From assembly GCF_009674585.1 (NCBI RefSeq), contig NZ_WKJP01000005.1, positions 124,001-188,000 on the forward strand: a stretch of DNA of 64,000 bases. Reading direction: 5' to 3'. The position numbers and the translations under genes were made by a program. Position 1 is the first letter of the stretch; each line of letters starts with the position of its first letter. Of the stretch, positions 9,483 to 19,249 are shown one piece after another. The notes under the pieces are model-generated. The model worked only from the letters and a program-made list of their open reading frames with translations. It was not told the origin of the DNA and ran no database searches. Source of the DNA: Haloferax marinisediminis (lineage in GTDB: Archaea > Halobacteriota > Halobacteria > Halobacteriales > Haloferacaceae).

Positions 9483-9638
9483 TGTTATTCAGCGGGTACC
9501 CGTCGTGAAACTAGTAACACGCCACTAACGACCGGAGTTACGGTACCGATTTCACACGTTTACGTACGTGTCCTCATCGGTCTTCACGGGACAGTTCGAC
9601 ACTGACGGTGGGTCGACACGAAAACAGGTACGTCCACC

Positions 9639-11633
9639 CTAAGCGTCGGTCGTCTCTGGCTCTGGCACTCGACAGATGTGGGCGTCACCGTTGTCGTACA
9701 TCTTGTCTCCTTCCTGTGGGCAGATGACTGACTCTGGCACGTCGTACGTCCCTAAGGCTTCGGACCCCGTTTCGAACGACGTCGCTCCGTCTGACTGCGC
9801 CGACCTGTAGACGAGCACGCCTGTCGTCTCGATCGCTCCGCTCTCACTGAACCGAATCGTCCCTGCTTCGTAACTCCCTGACCGTGGGAACACAGTCTGG
9901 TATGGGTGGTCGGTGAAGATTGCTCTGCCTGACGCAGGGTCGATCTCTGCGGTGGCGTACACTGCTGCGAGTTCGGACTCGGAGTACGCGTACCGGATGT
10001 TGTGGTCGGGGAAGACTGGGTTGTCTTCTGTCGCACTCTGGGCCATCAACATCGTCCCCGGGAAGACGAGTGCGAATATGAGGAGTGCAACCACGATTCG
10101 GGCCCCCGTCACGCGGTGTGCGAGATATGACAGTCCCAGGCTCCCGACGATGACCATCGGAGCGTACATGAACGCGTACCAGCGACTCGGAATAAACGTT
10201 CGAATCCCGAACAGTGGCAGCGCGAACGTGAAGACCATCATAATTGCCGTCACGGCCACGAGCACGAGCCCTGCGTCTCGTCGGTCTCTCAGGTCGAGCA
10301 CGACGAGAGAGCCGATGATGGTCAGGAAAAACAGGATGAAGTAACCCATCCCGTCGAAGTACGAGACGAACACTGCCAGTTGTCCCGACCCGCTCGCTTC
10401 CGCCACTGCGGGCGGCGACGCCGACTCGATGAGGTTCAAGAACTCGGCCGACTGCCCGACCGTAAACTCGAGGAGTCGCGGCATGAACTCGAGGAAACTC
10501 GTTCCGGCGAACGGTGTCACGCTCCAGTTGAGCACGAGAACTCCCGCATAGACGACGGCCACGGCGGTGAGGCTCAACGGGTTCCCTTTCTCCTCGTCCT
10601 TGTGTGCTGATTCGCCGAACAGCGTCTGGTCGAGCCCAAACTTGAAGAGCAGTTGGACGACCATCCCTGCCCCCAGGAGGACGAGCGTAATGAACGCCGA
10701 CACCTGGTGGGTGAAAATCACAGCGACGCTGAACAACAGAATCATCCCGTAGTCACGGAGGTGTGCGGGGACCGACAGCAGTCGAACCGTGTAGTACATG
10801 ATGACGACGAAGAACACCAGTCCGAGGCTCGTCGGGATGAGGTTGATACCCCACCGGACGACGTGGTCGGCGACTGCGTACAGTGCAACCGCTGCCACTG
10901 CCCATCGTGCATCGACGAAGAACCGGGCCGTGCCGAAAATCGTGATGGCGAACAGCGCCATGACGACCCCCATCGACAAGAAGAGTGCCTCACGGAGTGG
11001 GACGCCGAACCACTGGGCGGTCGTGACGACGATGATGTGGTACAAGGGCGCGGCGTAGTACTTCACCGACGCGAGTGGGCTGAGCGACTGCGACTCGAAT
11101 ACTGGCTGGGCGTACAACGTGATGTGAGTCCACGTGTCGACGCCGACGAATCCGGGTGTCGTATAGAGTGATGCGAACCGGACGACGACCGAGAGTGCGA
11201 TAATCTGGGCGAGAACTGTCCCCGGACTGAACGCGTCGTCTCTGACGAAGAACAGTTGGAGGAGAATCACCCCGGCGAGGGCTGCAGCGAGGAGTAAGAA
11301 TGGAACCGTGCGAGCGTTTGACTGCTGTGCGATGAGGACGAGGCCACCGAGCCCGAAGACGAACGCGGCCGTCGACAGCTTCGAGATGGTAACGGATACA
11401 GTCGGGAGCTCGGTTGTCGACGCAGCAGAGCGCTCGGTTGCAGACTCGTACCGTCTCCTGATGACGAGGTACGAGAGACACGCCAATCCAAGTGCGACGG
11501 GAATCGCGGTGATGAACGGCTCCGAAGAGAGGGTTCTCAGCGGAAGGAGAATAATCGCGAGCACGAGCCCAACGATTGCTGCGTTGACGTCGATACTGTT
11601 CTTCCTGAAATTGGTTGCATTTAACACTCTCAT
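9639..11633 (-). CDS. GT-C-like polytopic membrane glycosyltransferase
   Basis: 664 residues with about 12-13 hydrophobic helices across residues 15-520 and an extracellular C-terminal domain ending in a Cys-containing tail (CPQEGDKMYDNGDAHICRV). After the fourth or fifth helix a loop reads FVGVDTWTHITLYAQPVF, the acidic first-loop position where GT-C enzymes place their catalytic Asp/Glu. GT-C enzymes use polyprenyl-phosphate sugars and act on the outer face of the membrane. Sequence identity to named members (PMT, ArnT, STT3) is not obvious, so the assignment rests on topology and the loop motif. Its ATG overlaps the stop of the upstream family 4 glycosyltransferase by four bases, so the two are translationally coupled. 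Confidence 0.65.
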   Translation of the reverse strand: MRVLNATNFRKNSIDVNAAIVGLVLAIILLPLRTLSSEPFITAIPVALGLACLSYLVIRRRYESATERSAASTTELPTVSVTISKLSTAAFVFGLGGLVLIAQQSNARTVPFLLLAAALAGVILLQLFFVRDDAFSPGTVLAQIIALSVVVRFASLYTTPGFVGVDTWTHITLYAQPVFESQSLSPLASVKYYAAPLYHIIVVTTAQWFGVPLREALFLSMGVVMALFAITIFGTARFFVDARWAVAAVALYAVADHVVRWGINLIPTSLGLVFFVVIMYYTVRLLSVPAHLRDYGMILLFSVAVIFTHQVSAFITLVLLGAGMVVQLLFKFGLDQTLFGESAHKDEEKGNPLSLTAVAVVYAGVLVLNWSVTPFAGTSFLEFMPRLLEFTVGQSAEFLNLIESASPPAVAEASGSGQLAVFVSYFDGMGYFILFFLTIIGSLVVLDLRDRRDAGLVLVAVTAIMMVFTFALPLFGIRTFIPSRWYAFMYAPMVIVGSLGLSYLAHRVTGARIVVALLIFALVFPGTMLMAQSATEDNPVFPDHNIRYAYSESELAAVYATAEIDPASGRAIFTDHPYQTVFPRSGSYEAGTIRFSESGAIETTGVLVYRSAQSDGATSFETGSEALGTYDVPESVICPQEGDKMYDNGDAHICRVPEPETTDA

Positions 11634-12571
11634 GAAGCAGTCACCTCTTGTTTCGATTTGAGAACTTGTCGATACACTGAGACGATGTCTTTCGCCATCT
11701 GGTCGAGGCTATACTGCGCCATCGCGTCTCGACTGTTTGGTCGCTCACGTCGCTCCAGCACCTCACAAAGTGCCGTGACGAGTTCCTCGTCCGAGCGACC
11801 GACGAAAGACCCCGACCGTTCGTGTAGGTACTCTCGAACGTCGCCGACGTCGGTACTCACCACTGGCAGATTGCAGGCCAGCGCCTCTTTGACGGCGTTT
11901 GGTGACCCTTCCCACCGTGACGTGAGTATCATCGCGTCTGCCGCGCTCATGTACACCGGAATTCGTTCGTGAGGTTCACCCGACACTGTCTGGAGCGTCA
12001 GTGGACGCCCCAGACGTTCTTGTGCGGCCTCGACGATGCGTGTCGCACGCGGGAAGTCCTTTACCTCTCGCGTCGTCGAGTAGGGGAACAGGATGTGTTG
12101 CTGCTGGTCGTCCCACCCCAATTCTGCCTGTGCCTCGTCTTGCGGGAGTGGTTCGAACAGGTCCATGTCGACACCGTGTGGGATGACGACGGACTCCGTC
12201 TCCAGTTCGTCAGCCATCTGCTCGGACATCACGATGACTGCGTCGAACTCCCGGCTACACCAGTCGCTGACGTACCCGTACTTCCCCCAGACGTCAGACC
12301 CCCACAGCGAGAGGACGATCGGGCGGGTCGGCTGGGCGATCGCTGCCGGGGCGGTGAGGCCGTAGTTCGCGTGGACGATGTCGTACGGACCGTCGAGAGC
12401 TTCGCGGAGCACTCGACCGTAGAAGCGCATATAATCACGGAGAGACCGGACTCCCGAGGGTGGCTTCGGAACGGTAACAACGTCACAGTGAACATCGTGC
12501 TGCTCGAGTGCAGCAACCTGCTGCTCGAAGAATGGCCGTCGTGTGGTTACCAGTTGTAAGGTGTGGATCAT
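11630..12571 (-). CDS. family 4 glycosyltransferase
   Basis: 313 residues with GT-B organisation. The N-terminal half has LVTTRRPFFEQQVAALEQ, HANYGLTAPAA and LSLWGSDVWGKYG. The C-terminal half has HILFPYSTTREVKDFPRA, the donor-binding MSAADAMILTSRWEGSPNAV and VSTDVGDVREYL. The E-G-S-P-N segment corresponds to the EX7E region of GT4 enzymes. The family uses nucleotide sugars and retains anomeric configuration, building cell-surface glycans at the cytoplasmic face. Its TGA overlaps the ATG of the GT-C-like gene (four bases), so the pair probably acts in one pathway, one enzyme on each side of the membrane. Confidence 0.88.
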   Translation of the reverse strand: MIHTLQLVTTRRPFFEQQVAALEQHDVHCDVVTVPKPPSGVRSLRDYMRFYGRVLREALDGPYDIVHANYGLTAPAAIAQPTRPIVLSLWGSDVWGKYGYVSDWCSREFDAVIVMSEQMADELETESVVIPHGVDMDLFEPLPQDEAQAELGWDDQQQHILFPYSTTREVKDFPRATRIVEAAQERLGRPLTLQTVSGEPHERIPVYMSAADAMILTSRWEGSPNAVKEALACNLPVVSTDVGDVREYLHERSGSFVGRSDEELVTALCEVLERRERPNSRDAMAQYSLDQMAKDIVSVYRQVLKSKQEVTAS

Positions 12572-12812
12572 AGTGTTGTGCCAACTGACGTGGGCAAACG
12601 TGTTCGCTCGTGACGACAGTCGTTAGCCCACAGCGCCCACGCGACGGCGGACCCTGTAGAGAGGGCACGTTCATTCTTCCGCGACTGTAACGGAGCTTTA
12701 GTAGGTGAACGGTGCTCTGGGGCTATTGTTAATCTCCGACTAGTGGCGATAATGTGCGTATAGGATGCCAACTCGCTGTTTCTCCGGCAACTGGCCGTCT
12801 TCGTGAGCACCA

Positions 12813-13928
12813 TCAGAGCCTCGCGAGTATTTTGTCGTAGATTCGAGAGAGGATGGGCCGTTGTTGGGACCGGCGAATCGACGCCTGTTCGTCCACCAAC
12901 GCCAGCATCGACGCCGTCACGTCCGTCTGCTCGGCCAGTAAGGTGTCCCGTTTTTCTTCCCAATCGGTCGGCTGTGACTCGGCGACGAGTTCTTCGACTT
13001 TCTCGAAGACGAGGTCCTCGTCTGCGAACGAGAACAACAGGCCGTACTGTTCGAGTGTGCGGAAGTTGCTGATGTCGCCCTTTCCGACCATCGAGTTCAC
13101 CCGTATCGCCGGCGTCCCGAGCAACGCCGCTTCCGTGGGCATCGTCTCCGAGTCTCCCACGTAGAGCGAGGCGTAGTACAACAGGTCGTGAATCATGTGC
13201 GGTGGGACGGTTAGCTTGTACTGCTCGAACTCTGGGGGAAGCGGGGCTTCACTGGTGATGTACACGTCGCCGTGTTCAGAGAGATACGAGACGAGTTTCC
13301 GTTTCGTTTCTACCGACAGGCCATTGTTCCCGACGTCATGGAACGCTTGCCACCCCGCAAACCGGAGCACAAAGTACGGGCGCTCTGGTGTGACACCATA
13401 CTCGCGGAGTGACTCTGGATTCGGTGTAAACCAGTTCGGGTGGAGGTACGACAACTCCTGAAACCCGACTGCCACCTGTCTCTCTTCGGGAACAGGAATG
13501 GAGAACTCCGGGGGAATACAGATTTTATCCACGAACGGGCACGTGACCGCGTGATACACCTTCTCCAGCAGCTCTGGTTTGAGCTTCGTATCTTGGTAGA
13601 TGAGATTTCGACAGCCGAGAAGCGTCGATACGTGGACGACCGATGGATTCAGACGGCTCACGATGACGTCGGGGTCGAACCGACGAGCGAACGCGAGCAT
13701 CCGCAGCTCGCGTATCCCCCACTCTCCGATGAGTGAGGCGACGCCGAACCGATTACTCTCCGACGACAGTGGGGTGTGGTCGATGCCGTACTCGTCGAGC
13801 AGTTCGGTCGTCATCTCCTTTTCTCTCGATGTCACTTCGACGGTGTGACCTCGTTTTTTCAGTTCTCGAATCGCGTTCTTGAACAGATGTACTTGTGCCG
13901 GGTGGTTGATGTCGAATAGAACTCTCAT
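12813..13928 (-). CDS. DUF354 family glycosyltransferase-like protein
   Basis: 371 residues. The start MRVLFDINHPAQVHLFKNAI and the following HTVEVTSREKEMTTELLDEY are the hallmark of DUF354 proteins, which adopt a GT-B fold related to UDP-GlcNAc 2-epimerase and MurG-type transferases. The C-terminal half has MIHDLLYYASLYVGDSETMP and EAALLGTPAIRVNSMVGKG, the equivalent of a nucleotide-sugar donor pocket (an acidic residue before a small-residue loop). Archaeal members occur in polysaccharide and N-glycan clusters. The substrate is unknown. It is followed on the same strand after 241 bases by the family 4 transferase gene and is divergent from the deacetylase at 14173. Confidence 0.8.
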   Translation of the reverse strand: MRVLFDINHPAQVHLFKNAIRELKKRGHTVEVTSREKEMTTELLDEYGIDHTPLSSESNRFGVASLIGEWGIRELRMLAFARRFDPDVIVSRLNPSVVHVSTLLGCRNLIYQDTKLKPELLEKVYHAVTCPFVDKICIPPEFSIPVPEERQVAVGFQELSYLHPNWFTPNPESLREYGVTPERPYFVLRFAGWQAFHDVGNNGLSVETKRKLVSYLSEHGDVYITSEAPLPPEFEQYKLTVPPHMIHDLLYYASLYVGDSETMPTEAALLGTPAIRVNSMVGKGDISNFRTLEQYGLLFSFADEDLVFEKVEELVAESQPTDWEEKRDTLLAEQTDVTASMLALVDEQASIRRSQQRPILSRIYDKILARL

Positions 13929-14172
13929 GTTCCTTCAGTAGAGTGCGACTGTGAGCGGTCGTCCCAGTCTGTGCTTCCGCGCTTCATCTACCACTAGAGA
14001 GTCTCTATCCGGGTTTTGTTATGGGTCGTGTACCGTCAGTACTCCTCGTGAACTCAGGGACGACGAACACTCGAACTGGGTCTTGTCCACCGTGCATTTG
14101 CCCCGCTGTGACGACCGACTCACGGCGGTATCCACTGAATAACAAACCCTTCACTCGGCGACACCTTCAGCA

Positions 14173-15099
14173 ATGGGCTCTGTCGTCATCTCGCTGGACG
14201 CCGAACTTGGCTGGGGCTACCTCGATTTCGACGACCCTCCAGCACGTGTCGAAAGTGCACGGTCGGGCTGGCAGACGCTCGTCGACCTCTTCGAGGAGTT
14301 CGACATCCCTGCGACCTGGGCAGTGGTTGGTCACCTCTTCTTGGACGACTGCGACGGACACCATAGCACACACCCTGCACCCGACGGCTGGTTCGCGAAA
14401 GAGACGGGTCTCTGGCGGTCTCGCCCCGACCTCCGGTTTGGACGTGACCTCATCGACGCTGTGCATACATCTCGTGTTGGTCACGAGATTGGCTGTCACT
14501 CCTACTCGCACCCACAGTTCGGAAACATCGACCGCGCGTTTGCCGACGCAGAAATCGCCGCGTGTATCGAAGTCGCGCGAGACTACGGTATCGAACTGAC
14601 GTCGTTCGTCTACCCGCGAAACGATGTCGGCCACCGAGACGTCCTCGCAACGCATGGGTTTACGAACTATCGAGGTCCGTCGCCCGTCTTTCGAGAGAGC
14701 ATTCTGCCCAAGGGCGTCCAGACGCTCGTTGGCGGTGTCTACACCAGTGGTGGGTCGTTACTCGTCTCCCCAACTGTCGATAGATACGGACTGGTCGACA
14801 TCCCTGCGTCGTTGTATCTCTTCAGTTTCGAGGGCATCGCACTCGAAATTGCGAATCACCTCGCCGGCGACCCAATCGTCCGGCAGGCGAAACGTGGCAT
14901 CGACCAGGCTGTGAAGGGTGACGGCGTGTTCCACATGTGGTTACACCCGAACAATCTCGACACGGAGTACAGCGTCGAGCGCATTCGAACTATCCTCGCC
15001 TACCTCGCTGCGGTTCGGGAGCAGACCGGTCTCACTGTCGAGACGATGGGTGACGTTGCAGCGAAGACGCGCGCCCGTCAGTCTCCGAGACCCGCGTAA
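14173..15099 (+). CDS. polysaccharide deacetylase (NodB-type)
   Basis: 308 residues with no signal peptide, so it is probably cytoplasmic. VISLDAELGWGYLD at residues 4-17 supplies the Asp and acidic partner of the NodB active site, and HEIGCHSYSHPQF near residue 105 supplies the metal-binding H-x3-H. FVYPRNDVGH is the third motif and FHMWLHPNNL the C-terminal His motif. Family members remove N-acetyl or O-acetyl groups from sugars, here presumably from a precursor or a lipid-linked glycan. The start codon follows a TATA-like ataac at about 14140-14146, consistent with a leaderless transcript. It is convergent with the family 2 glycosyltransferase at 15173. Confidence 0.85.
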   Translation: MGSVVISLDAELGWGYLDFDDPPARVESARSGWQTLVDLFEEFDIPATWAVVGHLFLDDCDGHHSTHPAPDGWFAKETGLWRSRPDLRFGRDLIDAVHTSRVGHEIGCHSYSHPQFGNIDRAFADAEIAACIEVARDYGIELTSFVYPRNDVGHRDVLATHGFTNYRGPSPVFRESILPKGVQTLVGGVYTSGGSLLVSPTVDRYGLVDIPASLYLFSFEGIALEIANHLAGDPIVRQAKRGIDQAVKGDGVFHMWLHPNNLDTEYSVERIRTILAYLAAVREQTGLTVETMGDVAAKTRARQSPRPA

Positions 15100-15172
15100 G
15101 TCTGGACGATACGGACACCCCGATAGAACTTGACGACCACCCTTTGACAGCCGTTGTTTTCGACGCTCGACC

Positions 15173-16189
15173 TTACTGGAGCACCGACACTCGTTTCACC
15201 ACTTCGACTCTCGAAAGTGGGAACTCTTCGGGCGGTTGTGGTGGGATTCGGACCCCGTAGAGGAACCCGAGGCACAAGAGCGCGTACCCGAACGTTAGCC
15301 GGAACGCTTCTGCTGACCCTCGCTGTGTGGCCAAGAACGCAAAGAACAGCATGGTCGTGAGCGCCCACCCTGCGGTAACGAGCGGCGAAAACGCCACACT
15401 CAGCAGTCCAAACGTGAACCAGCTACCGATGAGTATCTTGTACCGAATCCGAAGGAGATGCATGGCCAAGAGTCGCGGCTGGGGTGCTGATTTCCGGAGG
15501 GTCTGTCCGACACCTTCGATGTATCCGCTCCGCCACCGACGTCTAATCTCACTCGCGCCTTTCGCGATCGGATGCATCGCAGCGACACTCGGTAAGCGGT
15601 AGAGGACACCACCGTCGAGTGTGAGCCTAAACCCGAGGTCGATATCTTCGAGTGACTTCTGGAACGGGTCGAAGCCACCGACTTTGGTCACTGCGGCCTT
15701 GTCGTAGAGGGCAACACCTCGTATGGCATCGACGCGCTGTGGCGTTCGGGCTCGACCACGTTCGTTGAGTTGCCCGTCGACGCCGACGACCTCCTGGTTG
15801 TCTTTGAGGAAGGTGTACGCTTCCGATACCCACCCCCGTTCGAGGTGCATGTCGCCGTCGACGTACAGGATGGTGTCACCTCTCGCGTACTTCGTTCCGA
15901 CGTATCTGCCTGCAGACGGAGTCGTGTACTCGTCGTCGGTCAGTTTCAACAACGTGATGGGGAACTGCTCGGCGATAGCGACCGTTCTGTCGGTCGAATT
16001 CGAGTCGACGAGGATGACCTCGAACGGACCAACTTTCCGGCACGACTCGAACACGGACTCGAGACATCCTTCGATTCGTTCGGCTTCGTTGTACGTGACG
16101 ACGACGACCGAGAGGTCCGGTTCTTCGGATGGGACGTCGTCACCCCGGCCGAGTTGGTCGTTTGAATCGAGTTCTTGTGTCGTGGTCAT
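15173..16189 (-). CDS. family 2 glycosyltransferase
   Basis: 338 residues when started at the ATG at 16189 (MTTTQELDSN); an in-frame ATG 33 bases upstream is less likely because the extra residues are hydrophobic and unlike the family. The GT-A core starts near residue 25 with LSVVVVTYNEAERIEGCLES, then VDSNSTDRT and the metal site YVDGDMHLERGW. The acceptor region has VGGFDPFQKSLEDIDLGFRL, the ED motif of processive-like GT2 enzymes. Two or three membrane helices lie at about 240-310 (IGSWFTFGLLSVAFSPLVTA, ALLCLGFLYGV). It is probably a membrane-associated sugar transferase of the same glycan pathway, but of a different GT2 subgroup from the genes at 1590 and 7410. Confidence 0.88.
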   Translation of the reverse strand: MTTTQELDSNDQLGRGDDVPSEEPDLSVVVVTYNEAERIEGCLESVFESCRKVGPFEVILVDSNSTDRTVAIAEQFPITLLKLTDDEYTTPSAGRYVGTKYARGDTILYVDGDMHLERGWVSEAYTFLKDNQEVVGVDGQLNERGRARTPQRVDAIRGVALYDKAAVTKVGGFDPFQKSLEDIDLGFRLTLDGGVLYRLPSVAAMHPIAKGASEIRRRWRSGYIEGVGQTLRKSAPQPRLLAMHLLRIRYKILIGSWFTFGLLSVAFSPLVTAGWALTTMLFFAFLATQRGSAEAFRLTFGYALLCLGFLYGVRIPPQPPEEFPLSRVEVVKRVSVLQ

Positions 16190-16491
16190 GAGTGGAGGAG
16201 GTATCGAACATATGACAGACAAAGAATACCGAGCAATGTCATTGGTTCTGTTATCCTATACCGTTGGTTCGGATATTGTTAATCTGCACCAACTGGCCGG
16301 ACAGAGGACCAGTCAGTTCTGACTTCTCCTGCAGTAGGAGAGTGAAGAAGCTGGTTCGACGCACTACCATGACATCCGGTTTGTATGCCCTGTTCTTCCC
16401 TCGATTCGCGGATAGTACCCAGCAGGTACGGGATTGTTACGACTCATAGGTTCAGTATAACAAAGCACGTTTCAGTGCTGTCTCTATTCAT
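16190..16491. other. divergent intergenic region
   Basis: 302 bases between the glycosyltransferase (minus, start 16189) and the phosphodiesterase (plus, start 16492). agtataacaaag at about 16451-16462 is a possible TATA box for the plus-strand operon, with a leader of a few bases. No gene is visible. Confidence 0.4.
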
Positions 16492-18117
16492 ATGGAGGAC
16501 CGGAAGCAATCTTCGCTCACAACCCTTCTCATCGGTCTCGATGCGGCCTGTCTCGAGGTGCTCGAACCCCTGTTCGAAGCGGATGCACTCCCGAACCTGC
16601 AGACGCTCTTCGAAGACGGTGTGTATGCTCCGTTGGAGTCACAGGTTCCTCCATGGACGGCCAGTGCGTGGCCATCGTTGTATACGGGAATGAATCCTGG
16701 AAAACACGGAGTTTTCGGATTTCTCTCTTTTGATGGCTACGACGCCGACGTGGTGAACGCCACGGACGTTCGCCAATGGACGCTGTGGGAACTCCTCGAT
16801 TATCATGGCCTGCGTAGCGTCGTGGTCAACGTTCCCGTGACTGCGCCACCGCGGTCGTTCGACGGTGCGCTCATCCCCGGATACGTCGGGCCAGAAGACC
16901 CACCGTGTCACCCTGCGGGTCTCCTCGACGACGTTCGAGAGGAAATTGGAACGTACCGAATCTACCCACACAAGCCAGAGCGCCGTGGCGACGAAGCATA
17001 CACCGAGCTCGTTCGAATGCGGGGTGAAGCGTTCCGGTACCTCGCAGACCGATTTTCCCCGGATTTCGGATTCGTCGAGTTCCAACAGACGGACACCGTC
17101 TTCCACGAACGACCGGACGACCTCGACCTCGTCCGCACTGTCTACGAAGAAGTCGACACCCAAATCGGCTTGATACTCGACTCCACGTCGCCGCAAAACG
17201 TCTTCGTGGTCAGTGACCACGGAATGGGCCGGTACGACAAATACGAGTTCCGCGTCAACGAGTTCCTTCGAGACGAAGGCTACGTGTCGGTCCGCCACGG
17301 TGGGTCCGGCATGCCCTCGTGGGTCTCGATTCAAAAACGAGGCCTCGAGAAAGGTCAGTTCGAAGCAGAAGAAGACCGTTCGGCAGGGACGCTGAACGCT
17401 GCGATGGCAGTCGCCGCTCGATACGGACTGACCACGCAGCGAATCACGAGCGTACTGCGGACGCTTGGCCTCGCCAAGTACGTCGCTCGGTTCGTTCCGA
17501 CGGACGTCAAGCGTGCTGGAACCACACAGGTGGACTTCCCTTCTTCGCGTGCGTACATGCGCGACCTAATCGAACTCGGAATCAGAATCAATCTCGAAGG
17601 ACGAGAGCCGTCTGGGACGGTCTCGAAAGACGAGTACGAGGACGTGCGTCGAGAGCTAATCGACGCGCTGAAAGACGTTCGAACGCCGGATGGCGAGGTT
17701 CTGTTCGAGGACGTCGCTCCTCGGGAGAAGTACTTCCACGGCCCAGAAGCGCACAACGCGGTCGATATCGTCCTCGTCCCCTCGAACTACGACCACTACC
17801 TGAGTGCCCAACTGTACGGTGAGCAGTTCGGCGAACCGACCGAGTCGTGGAACCACAAGCGGTGGGGTGTCGTTGCTGCACACGGTGAGGCAATCGATTC
17901 GAGCGCTTCTCTCGAGGGTGCCCACCTGTACGACATCACACCGACGATTCTCGCGACGTACGGACTTCCGCACGACGAACAGATGGACGGAGAACCGCTC
18001 CCGGTCGTCTCCGGTGTCGCTCCGACGAGCTACCCCACGTTCGAACCTGTGGAACGAGTCAAAACGAACGACACCGAGGTGGAAGACCGCCTCGCGAACC
18101 TTGGATACCTAGAGTAA
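16492..18117 (+). CDS. alkaline phosphatase-fold phosphodiesterase
   Basis: 541 residues, no signal peptide. LLIGLDAACLEVL at residues 12-24 gives the first metal-binding Asp. PPWTASAWPSLYTGMNPGKH near residue 55 carries the nucleophile Thr/Ser region, FVEFQQTDTVFH a further metal site, and VFVVSDHGMG the C-terminal D-H pair. This is the type I phosphodiesterase/nucleotide pyrophosphatase family. Members hydrolyse or transfer phosphodiesters of nucleotide sugars, lipids or glycopolymers. It is the first gene of a tight plus-strand set: the FemAB-like gene begins 8 bases after its stop and a second one begins 5 bases after that. The linkage suggests action on a phosphodiester-containing surface polymer or its precursor, which is an inference. 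Confidence 0.83.
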   Translation: MEDRKQSSLTTLLIGLDAACLEVLEPLFEADALPNLQTLFEDGVYAPLESQVPPWTASAWPSLYTGMNPGKHGVFGFLSFDGYDADVVNATDVRQWTLWELLDYHGLRSVVVNVPVTAPPRSFDGALIPGYVGPEDPPCHPAGLLDDVREEIGTYRIYPHKPERRGDEAYTELVRMRGEAFRYLADRFSPDFGFVEFQQTDTVFHERPDDLDLVRTVYEEVDTQIGLILDSTSPQNVFVVSDHGMGRYDKYEFRVNEFLRDEGYVSVRHGGSGMPSWVSIQKRGLEKGQFEAEEDRSAGTLNAAMAVAARYGLTTQRITSVLRTLGLAKYVARFVPTDVKRAGTTQVDFPSSRAYMRDLIELGIRINLEGREPSGTVSKDEYEDVRRELIDALKDVRTPDGEVLFEDVAPREKYFHGPEAHNAVDIVLVPSNYDHYLSAQLYGEQFGEPTESWNHKRWGVVAAHGEAIDSSASLEGAHLYDITPTILATYGLPHDEQMDGEPLPVVSGVAPTSYPTFEPVERVKTNDTEVEDRLANLGYLE

Positions 18118-18125
18118 CCCCGCCA

Positions 18126-19244
18126 ATGAGTGAACTACGCGTACACGTATACGATAGCATCGAAGCAGTAAACGAAGGTCAGTGGAACAACGTGGTGACA
18201 CAGTCTGCACAAGGAAGTGTGTTCCACCGCTACGAGTGGTTGGACGCCATCGAGAAGACGCTCCCGTACACACCACGGCACGTCGCCGTGACGAAAGGCG
18301 ACAACCCAATCGCCGTCTTCCCGAACTTCGTGACCGACATCGACCTCCCAACCGGTGCAGCGATGGTCGAAAATCTCAGTTTCGTTCCGAACTTCCTGAG
18401 CGAGGCAGCGTCGTCTTCACGCTTCTTCGAAGAACAACCCCTCAAGCGGTTGATCTCTGCGACACCGGGATACGGTGGTCCAGTCGTCACCACAGACGAG
18501 ACAGAGTCACTCGACTTGATGTTCCGCGCACTCTCGCAGGTGAACGGGCGGAACATCCTCTTTCACACCATCAAGGCGAAAGACCCCGAGTACATGCGAT
18601 ACGGGAAGTATCTCTCGAAACTGGGGTACGAGCCCAAACTGACCGACTGTCGGTTCGAACTGAACCTCACCGACGACTGGGACGAAATCCAACGGCGGAT
18701 GGACAAAGAGCGGCGCAAATCCCTCCGCGACGCACACGAGGCCGACGTCTCGGTCCGTGAGGCCGACTTGACTGCCGACGAACTGGCGACCACACACGCG
18801 GCATATCTGAAAAACATGGAGCGCGTCCGCGGGCACACGTACCCGCTTTCGTTCTTCGAGGCCGTCGCGGCAGGACTCCCTGACCGGATGAAGATATTCG
18901 TCGCAGAGGTCGGTGACGAAGAGATCGGCCGATACGTCCACTTCCTCGACGACGAGCAAGAGACGATAATCTACTACTTCTCGGCGATTCCCGACGTTTC
19001 CAAACTCGACTACTACCCAGCAGAACTCCTCCACGAGTACGCCATCAAGTGGGGGATGGACAACGGCTACCGATACTACGACTTCGGGAGCACTGGGTCG
19101 ACGTACACTGACGGTATCTTCAAGGCGAAAGAGAAGTACGGTGGACGACCAATCCCGACGCTTCAGTGGGACAAGGGAGAGTCGCCAGGGCTCTGGCAAC
19201 TGTACAAGTTCGCGAGGTCCACGTACCGAAAATCGGCATACTGA
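18126..19244 (+). CDS. FemAB/GNAT-like acyltransferase 1
   Basis: 372 residues with the double-GNAT organisation of FemAB/FemX proteins. The first half has GSVFHRYEWLDAIEKTLPY and a loop giving ENLSFVPNFLSE. The second half has MDKERRKSLRDAHEADVSV, VGDEEIGRYVHFLDDE and the signature YRYYDFGSTGSTYTDGIFKA with KEKYGG. FemAB enzymes transfer an amino acid from aminoacyl-tRNA to a cell-wall precursor in bacteria. Archaea lack that peptidoglycan, and in archaeal and exopolysaccharide clusters the relatives are thought to acylate glycans or lipids. It is encoded 8 bases after the phosphodiesterase and is followed 5 bases later by a diverged paralogue. The substrate is unknown. Confidence 0.75.
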   Translation: MSELRVHVYDSIEAVNEGQWNNVVTQSAQGSVFHRYEWLDAIEKTLPYTPRHVAVTKGDNPIAVFPNFVTDIDLPTGAAMVENLSFVPNFLSEAASSSRFFEEQPLKRLISATPGYGGPVVTTDETESLDLMFRALSQVNGRNILFHTIKAKDPEYMRYGKYLSKLGYEPKLTDCRFELNLTDDWDEIQRRMDKERRKSLRDAHEADVSVREADLTADELATTHAAYLKNMERVRGHTYPLSFFEAVAAGLPDRMKIFVAEVGDEEIGRYVHFLDDEQETIIYYFSAIPDVSKLDYYPAELLHEYAIKWGMDNGYRYYDFGSTGSTYTDGIFKAKEKYGGRPIPTLQWDKGESPGLWQLYKFARSTYRKSAY

Positions 19245-19249
19245 GAACC